From Candidatus Calescibacterium sp. (GTDB lineage: Bacteria > Calescibacteriota > Calescibacteriia > Calescibacteriales > Calescibacteriaceae): 64,000 nucleotides of DNA. Of this stretch, positions 54,313 through 62,064 are shown one piece after another (within the stretch, counting starts at the first letter, position 1; every line of letters starts with the position of its first letter). Both the position numbers and the translations under genes were made by a program. A model generated the notes under the pieces. That model was not told the DNA's origin and searched no databases. It worked only from the letters and a program-made list of their open reading frames with translations. The stretch is from contig JANXBU010000006.1 in NCBI GenBank assembly GCA_025060505.1, forward strand, positions 60,071 to 124,070, written 5' to 3'.

Positions 54313-54336
54313 AGAAATAATTATACTTTTTCTGTG
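54310..54336. promoter_or_regulatory. Palindromic divergent promoter between flhF and the ligase-like gene
   Basis: CACAGAAA (54310-54317) and its exact complement TTTCTGTG (54329-54336) surround 11 bases. The outer GTG on each strand is the start codon of flhF (54312) and of the ligase-like gene (54334). Inside are TATAAT on the minus strand (54325-54320, seven bases before the flhF GTG) and TATACT on the plus strand (54322-54327, six bases before the other GTG). Both mRNAs should be leaderless, and a protein bound to the palindrome would control both. Confidence 0.55.
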
Positions 54337-54903
54337 ATTATCTTGGTTGATCTTGATTCTGTATCTTTTTCTCCACTTGAAACCAACCGGAAGCTTTTTG
54401 AATCAGAGCATATATTCATTCATGTTTTTTCTTTTGCATTTGAGTGTATGAGTTTGGGAAGATTTTGTGCTGTCCCAGAGTTCCAGCTTCCATATCACAG
54501 AAGGGTTTCTGGTGGAGGGGTTGTTTTTCACGGACCTCGTAGAGATATATCCTTTGCTTTTTCCTTTTACGCTCATTCTATAAATCTGAGAGATACTTTC
54601 TTATTCATCTCTCAAATGATTTCAGAATTTATAAAATCAGGTTTCGGTTTTAGCTCTTATATTCGAGGAACCGATGTATATTTTAATAATCATAAAATAT
54701 GTGGTTTTGCAGCAGCCAGAAGAAGAAACTTCTTCGTTATTGAGGGTTGTATATCACTTCAATTTAATGATAGTAAAAAAAATAATATTAAGAATCCACA
54801 GAATTTCTGTTTTTTGAATTTCGGAGAAGAGATAGAGAATTTTCATGAAATTTCATTTAATCTAATTAAGTTTATGATGAAAAATCTGAGAGAATTCATT
54901 TAA
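54334..54903 (+). CDS. Lipoate-protein-ligase-like (BPL/LplA fold) protein
   Basis: A 189-residue protein starting at GTG. RRVSGGGVVFHGPRRDISFAF matches the LplA/LipM block RRxSGGGAVYHDxGNLxFSF. DVYFNNHKICGFAAARRRNF matches the NDxxxxxKKIxGxAxxxxxxxxLxHG region with the Lys that contacts lipoyl-AMP. It is much shorter than LplA (about 330) and lacks the C-terminal accessory domain, so it may be an octanoyl/lipoyl transferase-like form. The target could be a lipoyl domain of a dehydrogenase complex; none is in the window. It shares a palindromic divergent promoter with flhF. Confidence 0.7.
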   Translation: MIILVDLDSVSFSPLETNRKLFESEHIFIHVFSFAFECMSLGRFCAVPEFQLPYHRRVSGGGVVFHGPRRDISFAFSFYAHSINLRDTFLFISQMISEFIKSGFGFSSYIRGTDVYFNNHKICGFAAARRRNFFVIEGCISLQFNDSKKNNIKNPQNFCFLNFGEEIENFHEISFNLIKFMMKNLREFI

Positions 54904-55062
54904 TTTTTTTTATTTTTTGTGATCTGACTGAAAAATTTCGTTTTTTTTACCTTTTTGAAGAAAAAATTTTTAAAATAATTTTTGTAAAGTTCTGTAATTG
55001 AATATGAAACAGGAAAATGAAACAATTAAATTATTATTAATGAATAAGGTGAAAATAATAAT

Positions 55063-56118
55063 ATGATAAAGTTAAATAAAAATTCTGCTTTGATAATAGT
55101 TGATATGCAAAATGATTTTCTCCCACCAAACGGTGCTCTTCCTGTGCCAGATGGAGATAAGGTAATCCCAGTCATAAATCAGTATATAGAAAAATTTAAA
55201 GGTAATAAAATATTTGCAACTGCTGATTGGCATCCAGAAAATCATATATCTTTCAAAGAAAGGGGCGGTCCGTGGCCTCCACATTGCATTCAGAACTCAA
55301 AAGGAGCTGAATTTCATAATGACCTGAACCTTCCAGATGGTGTTGAGGTTATAAAGAAGGCCTCTGATCCTGATAAAGATGCCTATTCTGGATTTGAGGG
55401 AACAGACCTTGCTCAGAAGCTTAGAGAATCTGGTATAGATACAGTATTTATATGTGGTGTTGCTACTGAATACTGTGTTAAGAATACGGTACTTGATGCT
55501 GTGAAGTATGGTTTCAGAACATATCTTCTTCAAGATGCAATTAAGGGAATAGACGAGAAGGACTCAAAAAAAGCTATAGAAGAAATGAAAGAGGCCGGAG
55601 CCATATTAATTCAGCTAAAAGATATTTCAGAAAAGGATATAAGCACTAGGGAAGAAAAGAAAAAAAAAGAGAGAGCAAAAGGGCAACAGCAGATAGTTGG
55701 TCAGCTCGCTAACAAAATAAAAGAAGCATCTGAACAAATAATAAAGGATGTTTCAAAGGAAATAAAGAAAAAATCAAAAGAGGTTTCAAAAGATATCGGA
55801 AAAATTGTCAAAAAATCTAAAAAAGATTTGAAAAAAATCTTTGAGCGAGAAAAGAAAAAGGTTGAATCCAAAGCAGCTGAATTCGTTGCCGAAACAATAA
55901 AGAAGGTAGTAGAATCTCTCGGTGGAGAAAAAAGAGGACAACAGAACAAAAATAAAAAAATTAAAGAGATTAAAAAAATAGAAAAGAAAAATTTACCCCG
56001 AGTTTCTTCTCGGGGTAAAGAAAAAAAGGGAAAAGGAGGTGGGAAAACTATGGCTACAACAAAAAAAGGTAGTGCAAAACCAAAACAAAAAGCAAAAAGC
56101 AAAAAAGCTAAGAAATAA
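55063..56118 (+). CDS. pncA: Nicotinamidase with long lysine-rich C-terminal tail
   Basis: Residues 1 to about 190 are a complete PncA-type isochorismatase-fold nicotinamidase: Asp14 in IIVDMQNDFLPPNGALPV, ADWHPENHISF and WPPHCIQ (metal ligands), IKKASDPDKDAYSGFEG (catalytic Lys) and FICGVATEYCVKNT with the nucleophile Cys. It converts nicotinamide to nicotinate for NAD salvage. The protein then runs to 351 residues with an Lys-rich tail: an amphipathic part (SKEIKKKSKEVSKDIGKIVK) and a histone-H1-like end (GSAKPKQKAKSKKAKK). Normal length is about 190-210. AAGGTG nine bases before the ATG is a fair Shine-Dalgarno. The tail contains a hairpin and a nested start, entered separately. Confidence 0.88.
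   Translation: MIKLNKNSALIIVDMQNDFLPPNGALPVPDGDKVIPVINQYIEKFKGNKIFATADWHPENHISFKERGGPWPPHCIQNSKGAEFHNDLNLPDGVEVIKKASDPDKDAYSGFEGTDLAQKLRESGIDTVFICGVATEYCVKNTVLDAVKYGFRTYLLQDAIKGIDEKDSKKAIEEMKEAGAILIQLKDISEKDISTREEKKKKERAKGQQQIVGQLANKIKEASEQIIKDVSKEIKKKSKEVSKDIGKIVKKSKKDLKKIFEREKKKVESKAAEFVAETIKKVVESLGGEKRGQQNKNKKIKEIKKIEKKNLPRVSSRGKEKKGKGGGKTMATTKKGSAKPKQKAKSKKAKK
55992..56019 (-). terminator. Terminator-like hairpin inside pncA, oriented to the minus strand
   Basis: TTTACCCCGAG (55992-56002) and its perfect complement (56009-56019) form an 11-bp stem with a six-base loop. On the minus strand the stem is followed by TTTTTCTTTTC (rc of 55981-55991), as in intrinsic terminators; on the plus strand an A/G tract follows. 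It lies within the coding sequence for the nicotinamidase tail. Confidence 0.5.
56050..56118 (+). CDS. Nested in-frame start: 22-residue histone-like peptide
   Basis: ATG 56050 is in frame with pncA and would give MATTKKGSAKPKQKAKSKKA followed by KK. AAGGAGGT (56033-56040), nine bases before it, is the strongest Shine-Dalgarno sequence seen in the window and follows a stable hairpin. Independent initiation would yield the basic tail as a free nucleic-acid-binding peptide beside the full-length enzyme. Whether the site is used is unknown. Confidence 0.35.
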   Translation: MATTKKGSAKPKQKAKSKKAKK

Positions 56119-56126
56119 ATAAAAAA

Positions 56127-56145
56127 GGGGGGTTTTTTACCCCCC
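56127..56145 (-). terminator. Intrinsic terminator hairpin between pncA and murG
   Basis: GGGGGG (56127-56132) and CCCCCC (56140-56145) pair around a seven-base loop. On the minus strand the stem is followed by TTTTTTATTTATTT, a textbook tail. On the plus strand, just after the pncA stop, the following bases are GCTATTAAAATTTT, a weaker tail, so it may work in both directions. Confidence 0.6.
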
Positions 56146-56191
56146 GCTATTAAAATTTTAAAAATCTGACTAAAACTTTTCTAATTCTTGG

Positions 56192-57268
56192 ATGAGAATA
56201 TGTTTAGTCGCCGGAGGAACAGGAGGACATATAGCACCAGCTGTTGCTGTTCTTGAAAAAATAAAAGAAGATAAATTTTTCATAACCAGCAAAACAAGAA
56301 TAAGCGAAAAAAGATTCATCAAAGACCTTGAAGAAAAAAATTTGGAGTTCATCAATGTAAAACCGATTGTCGGAAAAGGACTAAGATCAATATCTGGTTT
56401 TTTTTCAGCTGTATCTGCTTTGCAAGAGTCTTTCAGAATTCTCAAGAAAATAAATCCAGATATTGTAATAGGATTTGGTGGGTATGTATCCGGACCTGTT
56501 TGTCTTGCCGGAAGAATTTTGAAAAAGAAAGTCTATATTCATGAACAGAATTCTGTTATGGGATTTACAAATAAAATACTCTCTCTTTTCTGTGATAAAA
56601 TTTTTGTTTCCTTTGATAAAACAGAGGCACCTTCTTATGCTCAGCGCAAATTTGTTTACACAGGATTTCCATTACGCAACAAATTCAAAGAAGATCTTGA
56701 AAGAGGAATAGATGCAAAACAAAGTCAGAACTCATATAAAATTTGTGTTTTTGTATCTGGAGGAAGTCAGGGAGCCGTTGGACTTAACAAAATTTTTGTA
56801 GAAGCTATTGAGAGGATAGAAAAAAACTTAAATGATCTCAAATCAAAACTCAAGATAATTCATCAAACAGGTGATATGTTTTTTGAAAAGGCTCGGGATT
56901 TTTTTTCTTCATGGGATGCGAATGTTTTTCCTTTCACAGATGAATTTGGTTTTTATCTTGGGCTTTCTGATATTGCCATTGCCAGAGGTGGTGCAGGAAC
57001 AGTTTTTGAAATCGCTTATGCCAGAAAACCTGCTTTGTTTGTTCCACTCCCAAGGTCTGCTGGAAATCACCAAGAGAAAAATCCAAAGTATCTTCTTGGT
57101 GATGCATGCTTTATAATCAGACAGAATGAAAAACACAAATTTGAAATAAACTTCTATGATCTCCTGACGAACGAAAAACTCAGACAAGAATTAGAAAGTA
57201 AGCTCAGGAATATTCAAGTTGAAGATGGTTCTTTTCGTATTCTTGGTTTCATTCGTGAAAGCGGATGA
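56192..57268 (+). CDS. murG: UDP-GlcNAc:undecaprenyl-pyrophosphoryl-MurNAc-pentapeptide transferase
   Basis: The 358-residue GT28 enzyme makes lipid II at the inner membrane. VAGGTGGHIAPAVAVLEKI (G-loop 1), IGFGGYVSGPVCLAGRI (G-loop 2), IHEQNSVMGFTNK, CVFVSGGSQGAVGLNK and IARGGAGTVFEIAYARKPAL are all present. The dcw cluster neighbours (ftsW, murC, murB) are absent; pncA precedes it and a recombinase gene converges. The last 55 bases overlap the end of the Xer gene on the other strand. TCTAAT stands six bases before the ATG, again suggesting a leaderless start. Confidence 0.95.
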   Translation: MRICLVAGGTGGHIAPAVAVLEKIKEDKFFITSKTRISEKRFIKDLEEKNLEFINVKPIVGKGLRSISGFFSAVSALQESFRILKKINPDIVIGFGGYVSGPVCLAGRILKKKVYIHEQNSVMGFTNKILSLFCDKIFVSFDKTEAPSYAQRKFVYTGFPLRNKFKEDLERGIDAKQSQNSYKICVFVSGGSQGAVGLNKIFVEAIERIEKNLNDLKSKLKIIHQTGDMFFEKARDFFSSWDANVFPFTDEFGFYLGLSDIAIARGGAGTVFEIAYARKPALFVPLPRSAGNHQEKNPKYLLGDACFIIRQNEKHKFEINFYDLLTNEKLRQELESKLRNIQVEDGSFRILGFIRESG

Positions 57269-58101
57269 GATCTCATAACAGTTTCTCTGAGAACATCTGG
57301 AGCTATTTTTGTGTAAATCTCTGTTGTTGAGAGGTTTGAGTGTCCAAGCATAACCTGTATGTTTCTTATATTCATTCCTCTTTTGATAAGATGTGTTGCA
57401 AAGCTGTGTCTTAAAAGATGTGGGTAAAATCCATACTTTTTTAGAATAAGCCATATTCCTTGCCTTGTTATTTTCTTCCCTTTTCTGTTTATGATTATGT
57501 GGTCTGTTTTGGGGCTGAGTTTTCTTCTTTCTTCTATATACATAGGAATTATTCTTTTTGCTTCCGAGCTTATCGGTACGAATCTTTCCTTCTTCCCTTT
57601 TCCTTCTATTTTTATTATGTCTTTTTCTGTTATGTCACTCAGTTTGAGATTCACAAGTTCAGAAACACGCAGTCCAGAGCCATACAGCAGTTCAAGTATC
57701 AATCTATCTCTTATGTTTTCAAATCCGTTGAGCTCAATTCCCTCTATTTTTGAGATAACTGTTTGTTCATCGGGAACACTTGGTATTTTTCTTGAATCTT
57801 TCATGTTCTTTATCTTTTTTATTTTTTTCAGAAGTTCTGTTTTCCCTTTTTGCCTTGAGAGAAATTTCAGGTAAGTTCTCAGGGCCGAAAGTTTTCTGTT
57901 TATACTTGTTGCATCATACAAATCTTTCATCTTGTTTATAATTTCTTGTATGTCCGTGTCTTCAAAGTTATCAAAACTTTTTCCTGCACTTTCCAGCATA
58001 TCTCTTATATCTTTAAGATCATTTATGTATGAATTTACAGTGTTCTTGCTCCTTCCCAATATGAAATATAGATAGTTTTCAAATTCATCAAATTCTTCCA
58101 T
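57214..58101 (-). CDS. xerD: Tyrosine recombinase, XerC/XerD type
   Basis: The 295-residue recombinase has an N-terminal SAM-like core-binding domain (FENYLYFILGRSKNTVNSY). The catalytic residues are all present: Arg in GSGLRVSELVNL, Lys in IKIEGKGKKERFVPI, HLLRHSFATHLI (H-x-x-R), GHSNLSTTEIY with His and the nucleophile Tyr near 273. Length and ending fit chromosome-dimer resolution enzymes rather than phage integrases; I cannot tell XerC, XerD or a single XerA/H-like enzyme apart. No dif-like site was recognised. Its last 55 bases overlap murG. Confidence 0.9.
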   Translation of the reverse strand: MEEFDEFENYLYFILGRSKNTVNSYINDLKDIRDMLESAGKSFDNFEDTDIQEIINKMKDLYDATSINRKLSALRTYLKFLSRQKGKTELLKKIKKIKNMKDSRKIPSVPDEQTVISKIEGIELNGFENIRDRLILELLYGSGLRVSELVNLKLSDITEKDIIKIEGKGKKERFVPISSEAKRIIPMYIEERRKLSPKTDHIIINRKGKKITRQGIWLILKKYGFYPHLLRHSFATHLIKRGMNIRNIQVMLGHSNLSTTEIYTKIAPDVLRETVMRSHPLSRMKPRIRKEPSST

Positions 58102-58236
58102 CTCTCAAAAATTTTAAAAAACTATGTGAGCTTTGGTTTCATGTGAATTCAAATTGATTTAATAAAAATCTTTCTTTGACCTTTTCAAGATTTTGACATT
58201 ACAATGATTTTTTCCGGAGATCTGATAATGTAAATT

Positions 58237-59289
58237 ATGAAATTTTTGTTTGAGCTGTTTTCTCACAAAGAGATTCGCTTGAGTTTCTCAGTGACTCTGC
58301 TAACTTTTCTTGCTTCTATTGTTTTTACTGCTTCTTGTTCTTCTGATAAAGCGAAAAATTCAGAGAGGAAAATTCCAGATAAAATAAAGGGTATGTCTTT
58401 GCCGGTTTGGCAGAGAGAGACCTATTCTTCTGAAAGATATTCATCAGCGTTAGATAGGCTCAGAACAATTGGTGTGAATTTTGTAGCCATAGTCCCAACT
58501 TTGTATCAGGAATCTTTAACTGAAAGCAGAATTTATGAAGACCAGGTCATGACTCCAAGTTTCAGCAGTGTTCAGAGAGCAGTTCAGTTAGCGAAAGAGA
58601 AGGGATTTCATATTATGCTCAAACCACATATTGATCTCAAGGAACCGATTTACCGCGGAATGATAAAGCCATCCGATATAAATCTTTGGAAGAGAGACTA
58701 CATAGGTTTTATAAAAAAATATGCGGAACTCGCTGAGAGGTACAACATTGAGATATTCTGTGTTGGAACCGAGCTTGAAACTATATCTTCTGAATATCCG
58801 GAAGTATTTGATGAGGTTATAGATGTTGTCAGAAGTGTTTTTTCTGGAAAACTTATTTATGCGGCAAACTGGACTGAGTACAAAAAGATAAAATTTTGGA
58901 ATAAGCTTGATTTCATAGGAATAGATGCCTACTTCCATGTTGCAAGCAGCAAAGAACCGAAAGAAGACGAGCTCAAAGTTAAATGGGAGAACATACTTGA
59001 AGAGCTCCGGAGTTTTTCAAAGGAGCGTGGAAAAGAGATAGTCTTTACTGAAATAGGTTATATGAGCACAGATGGTTCATGCAGTGTTCCGTGGAACTAT
59101 CTTATTGAGGAAGAGCCAGACCAAGATGAGCAAGCTTTATGCTATAAAGTTGTTCTTGAATATGTTTTCCCAAAAATCAAAGGACTCTTCTGGTGGGAGT
59201 GGGAATTTTACTCTGATCCTTCAACAAATGGATATACTCCGGCTGGAAAAATTGCTGAACAGATTATTTTTCAATTCTGGAAAGAGTAG
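58237..59289 (+). CDS. Lipoprotein of the GH113-like glycoside hydrolase family
   Basis: A 350-residue protein with signal FSVTLLTFLASIVFTASC, a lipobox ending in Cys34. The TIM-barrel domain shows IKGMSLPVWQRETYSSE, VNFVAIVPTLYQ and HIMLKPHIDL. IEIFCVGTELETISS carries the acid/base Glu and EIVFTEIGYMSTDG the nucleophile Glu; FIGIDAYFHV and GLFWWEWEFYSDPSTNGYTP complete it. These are features of GH113/GTA-like barrels, which act on mannan-type or other surface glycans. It is probably anchored to a membrane and trims or turns over envelope polysaccharide. GATAAT lies seven bases before the ATG. Confidence 0.78.
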   Translation: MKFLFELFSHKEIRLSFSVTLLTFLASIVFTASCSSDKAKNSERKIPDKIKGMSLPVWQRETYSSERYSSALDRLRTIGVNFVAIVPTLYQESLTESRIYEDQVMTPSFSSVQRAVQLAKEKGFHIMLKPHIDLKEPIYRGMIKPSDINLWKRDYIGFIKKYAELAERYNIEIFCVGTELETISSEYPEVFDEVIDVVRSVFSGKLIYAANWTEYKKIKFWNKLDFIGIDAYFHVASSKEPKEDELKVKWENILEELRSFSKERGKEIVFTEIGYMSTDGSCSVPWNYLIEEEPDQDEQALCYKVVLEYVFPKIKGLFWWEWEFYSDPSTNGYTPAGKIAEQIIFQFWKE

Positions 59290-59525
59290 TTGATAATATG
59301 TTGATTTAGATAAAAGATTTATTATCCATTTGATGAACTTTTAGCTTTTGTTGTTCAATAAATAAACTGCTCTGTGGTATATTTTTTCAAATGTTTTCTG
59401 TGAATGTTGGAACTTTTATATTTTTAGTAAGGCCGAATTATTGACGATAAATTTTTTGAGAAATATAGGAAAAATTTAAAACATATTTAAACAAGATTAT
59501 CACAAAAAATTGTAAAATTTTTAAT

Positions 59526-60017
59526 ATGCTCACATTCATATTGGTTCTCAACATCGTTTTTCTTATAATCACGATAGTATTTGCTATAAAGACGAGAGCA
59601 GATATTGAAAACGCGAAATCTCAAAAAAATAAGATACCCGATGAGATAGACGAGATGAAAATAAAATTGATGGGACTTGAAGAAAGGATAAATTTACTTG
59701 AACAGGAAGTGAAATATCTTTCGTCAAAATTAGTAGAAAAAAAATTCCAAAGTGAAACGAGCAACGGAAATGCAAAATACACAAGCCAAAAAGTATCATT
59801 CAACTATCGTTTAGATCAGCAGGAGGAGAGAGAAGATACAAATTATACTCAAACAAAATACGAACAGAATAAGAAAACAGACGTAGAAAGCATACAAAAT
59901 ATGATAATAAACCTGTTCAATCAGGGAAAGAAAGAGGATGAAATTGCAAATCTTTTAGGTTTGTCTTTTGAGGAAGTTAAATTGACATTGATGGTTCTTG
60001 AAAAGGGAAGAAAGTAG
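59526..60017 (+). CDS. Membrane-anchored coiled-coil protein, DUF2802/DUF6115-like
   Basis: A 163-residue protein: one N-terminal membrane helix (TFILVLNIVFLIITIVFAI), a coiled coil (about 40-80; EIDEMKIKLMGLEERINLLE), a polar linker and a C-terminal helix-turn-helix-like segment NLFNQGKKEDEIANLLGLSF with EEVKLTLMVLEKGRK. That ending matches the LxxxGxSxxEIAxxLGLxxGEVxLxxxL pattern of DUF2802 and DUF6115 proteins, which lie near flagellar genes. TAAAAT lies seven bases before the ATG. The TPR gene starts one base after its stop, so both are one operon. Confidence 0.6.
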   Translation: MLTFILVLNIVFLIITIVFAIKTRADIENAKSQKNKIPDEIDEMKIKLMGLEERINLLEQEVKYLSSKLVEKKFQSETSNGNAKYTSQKVSFNYRLDQQEEREDTNYTQTKYEQNKKTDVESIQNMIINLFNQGKKEDEIANLLGLSFEEVKLTLMVLEKGRK

Positions 60018-60018
60018 T

Positions 60019-62001
60019 ATGTTGAGTTTCATAACATCTTTGATTTTTATAAGCGCGCTGAAGATAAGCCACGTAGAGCTGAACCAGAAACCTACATTCT
60101 CTTATGTGATTATAACTTTGAGTTCAATGAAATTCGATTTTGAGCAGAAAATATTAAACGGAAACATCATAGTTATTATTCCATCTGCACAGATTCTTCC
60201 GAGACGTGAAATAATATGGGAGAAAGATAGATACTTTAGGAAAGTGAATTTTTCAGAGGTAGTTGAAGGTGAAAGAAAATCGGCAATGATCTCGGTTTAC
60301 TTGAAAAGAGAAGATCTGAAATGGCATATAACAAAATCCGGAAGCTCGATCATAATATTTGCTGGAAGAGATATTCCATTTATAGAGAAAAGAGATATAG
60401 AGGAATACATGAGGACATCTGTTGAGACCAGAAACTACGGAGCAATAGATATTCTGTTTGACTTTGCAAGATCAGAAGATAGAGAAATAAGTGCAAAAGC
60501 TCTTTTTTATATAGCGGAAATGTTATCTGCAATGGGAATTGAAACAAGAGAGGTGACAACATTGCTCAAATCTGCGAATTACTATTCAAATGCTGCAAAA
60601 AAGTTCTTTGATATCGGCAATGTCAAAGACGCGGCTGATCTGAAATACAGGTCATCAAGAATTTTCAGAATCTCTGGGTTTTATCCTGAATCAAAATTTC
60701 AAGCTGAATCAGGTATGAGATATCTTGAACCACGGGAAAACTCGTTTGAGAAAATAGAAAATAAAGAAGATCTTGAGGTGAGAATGGTATGCTCTCAGGC
60801 TTTGGCTCTTGTAGGTATGAACAAAGCTGGTGAGGCGGCAAATGTTATGGAAAAGGTGAAAATAGAAGGCAAAAAACTTTCTGATGAGACATTCAATTGC
60901 TACTGGGGAGCTATGGGTGCTATTGAATTTGAAAGGGGCAACTATGAGAATTCAGCGGAATTCATATCTTATATATCAGATAGGTTCATTCAATACGATC
61001 CAGTTATTCTTCCAAGATATATCAGGGCTCTTATCAGAACCAACAGAGGATATTTAGCGAGGAGATATATTGGATTTATGATAAACTCACTTCTTCCTGA
61101 GCAAAAGCCGGAAGCTTACCTGCTGCTTTCAGAAATACTCTTTCAAGACAAGGACTACAAAAATTCCTTGAAATTTATATATAGAATATTGAGGGAGTAT
61201 CCCGGAACAAGATGGGAGATAAGAGCTAGACTCTTTGCTGTTTTGAACAGAGATAAGTATTCAGAAACAATAAAAGAACTGCCAAAAAGTGATATCCCAG
61301 CGGATGATCCAGTATCTCTGCCATTACCGAATCTCCGTTTCATAATCACAAATTTTCTCTCCCCAGAATCACAGATTGCGCTCAGAGAGTACCTTAAAAT
61401 ATTGGCTCAAAAAATAGGTACAGAAAATGTTGATGAAGTGCAAAGAGATCTGAACTTTCTTAAGGAGGTTATTCCAACAATAAGAACTTTGAGAACTCCA
61501 CCAGATGTATCAATAGAAATATCAGAAAGTATGTACGATGTTCTCAAAAGACTTTATGATAATGGATACAAAATAAGAGCTTTTTCTTTTTATGTAGACA
61601 ACAAAGATCTTCTTCCACCGAGGTATGTCAAGGACTACTCTTTTGTAGATCAAATATACAGAGAATTCGGACAGACTGATGATGTTTATTTTGAGCTTGC
61701 ACAGGTAGAGATTTTGCTTGAAGAATCAAGGTGTTCTGAAGCCTACGATAAAATAAAGAAAATACAGAATAAAATAGAGCCAGCAGATTATTCAGCTTCT
61801 ATAGTTAAGATAGCATTGTGTTTCTTTTCAAAAAAAGATCCGATGTTCAAAGAATTATGTGCTCAGAATATCGAAGACCTTGAATCAATATGCTATCCAA
61901 AGGAGATGACACCGGTTGAAAGAATAAATCAGATTGTAGAAGAAATAATCAAGGAGTACAAAGATGCGTCACGAGAGTTAAGGGAGAAATTGAAGAAGTG
62001 A
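60019..62001 (+). CDS. Exported TPR-repeat protein with N-terminal AMIN-like domain
   Basis: The frame opens at 59998 inside the previous gene; ATG 60019 (660 residues) gives MLSFITSLIFISALKISHVE, a short signal peptide. A beta-rich N-terminal domain (about 20-125; VIITLSSMKFDFEQKILNGN and following) recalls AMIN/cell-wall-binding folds. The rest is helical repeats of TPR type, for example EISAKALFYIAEMLSAMGIE, YYSNAAKKFFDIGNVKDAADL, EAYLLLSEILFQDKDYKNSL and YFELAQVEILLEESRCSEAY. Probably a periplasmic scaffold. Its coupling to a DUF2802-like protein suggests a role in flagella or another envelope machine, but no direct motif proves it. Confidence 0.65.
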   Translation: MLSFITSLIFISALKISHVELNQKPTFSYVIITLSSMKFDFEQKILNGNIIVIIPSAQILPRREIIWEKDRYFRKVNFSEVVEGERKSAMISVYLKREDLKWHITKSGSSIIIFAGRDIPFIEKRDIEEYMRTSVETRNYGAIDILFDFARSEDREISAKALFYIAEMLSAMGIETREVTTLLKSANYYSNAAKKFFDIGNVKDAADLKYRSSRIFRISGFYPESKFQAESGMRYLEPRENSFEKIENKEDLEVRMVCSQALALVGMNKAGEAANVMEKVKIEGKKLSDETFNCYWGAMGAIEFERGNYENSAEFISYISDRFIQYDPVILPRYIRALIRTNRGYLARRYIGFMINSLLPEQKPEAYLLLSEILFQDKDYKNSLKFIYRILREYPGTRWEIRARLFAVLNRDKYSETIKELPKSDIPADDPVSLPLPNLRFIITNFLSPESQIALREYLKILAQKIGTENVDEVQRDLNFLKEVIPTIRTLRTPPDVSIEISESMYDVLKRLYDNGYKIRAFSFYVDNKDLLPPRYVKDYSFVDQIYREFGQTDDVYFELAQVEILLEESRCSEAYDKIKKIQNKIEPADYSASIVKIALCFFSKKDPMFKELCAQNIEDLESICYPKEMTPVERINQIVEEIIKEYKDASRELREKLKK

Positions 62002-62064
62002 GTAATACAATTCTCAAAACCGTTTTTTTCATCTCAATACTGATTTATTTTACATTACACAAAT

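Noticed and set aside
58199-58240. TTGACA before the GH113-like lipoprotein as its -35
   Set aside because: The spacing to the GATAAT near the start codon is about 25 bases, too long for one promoter.
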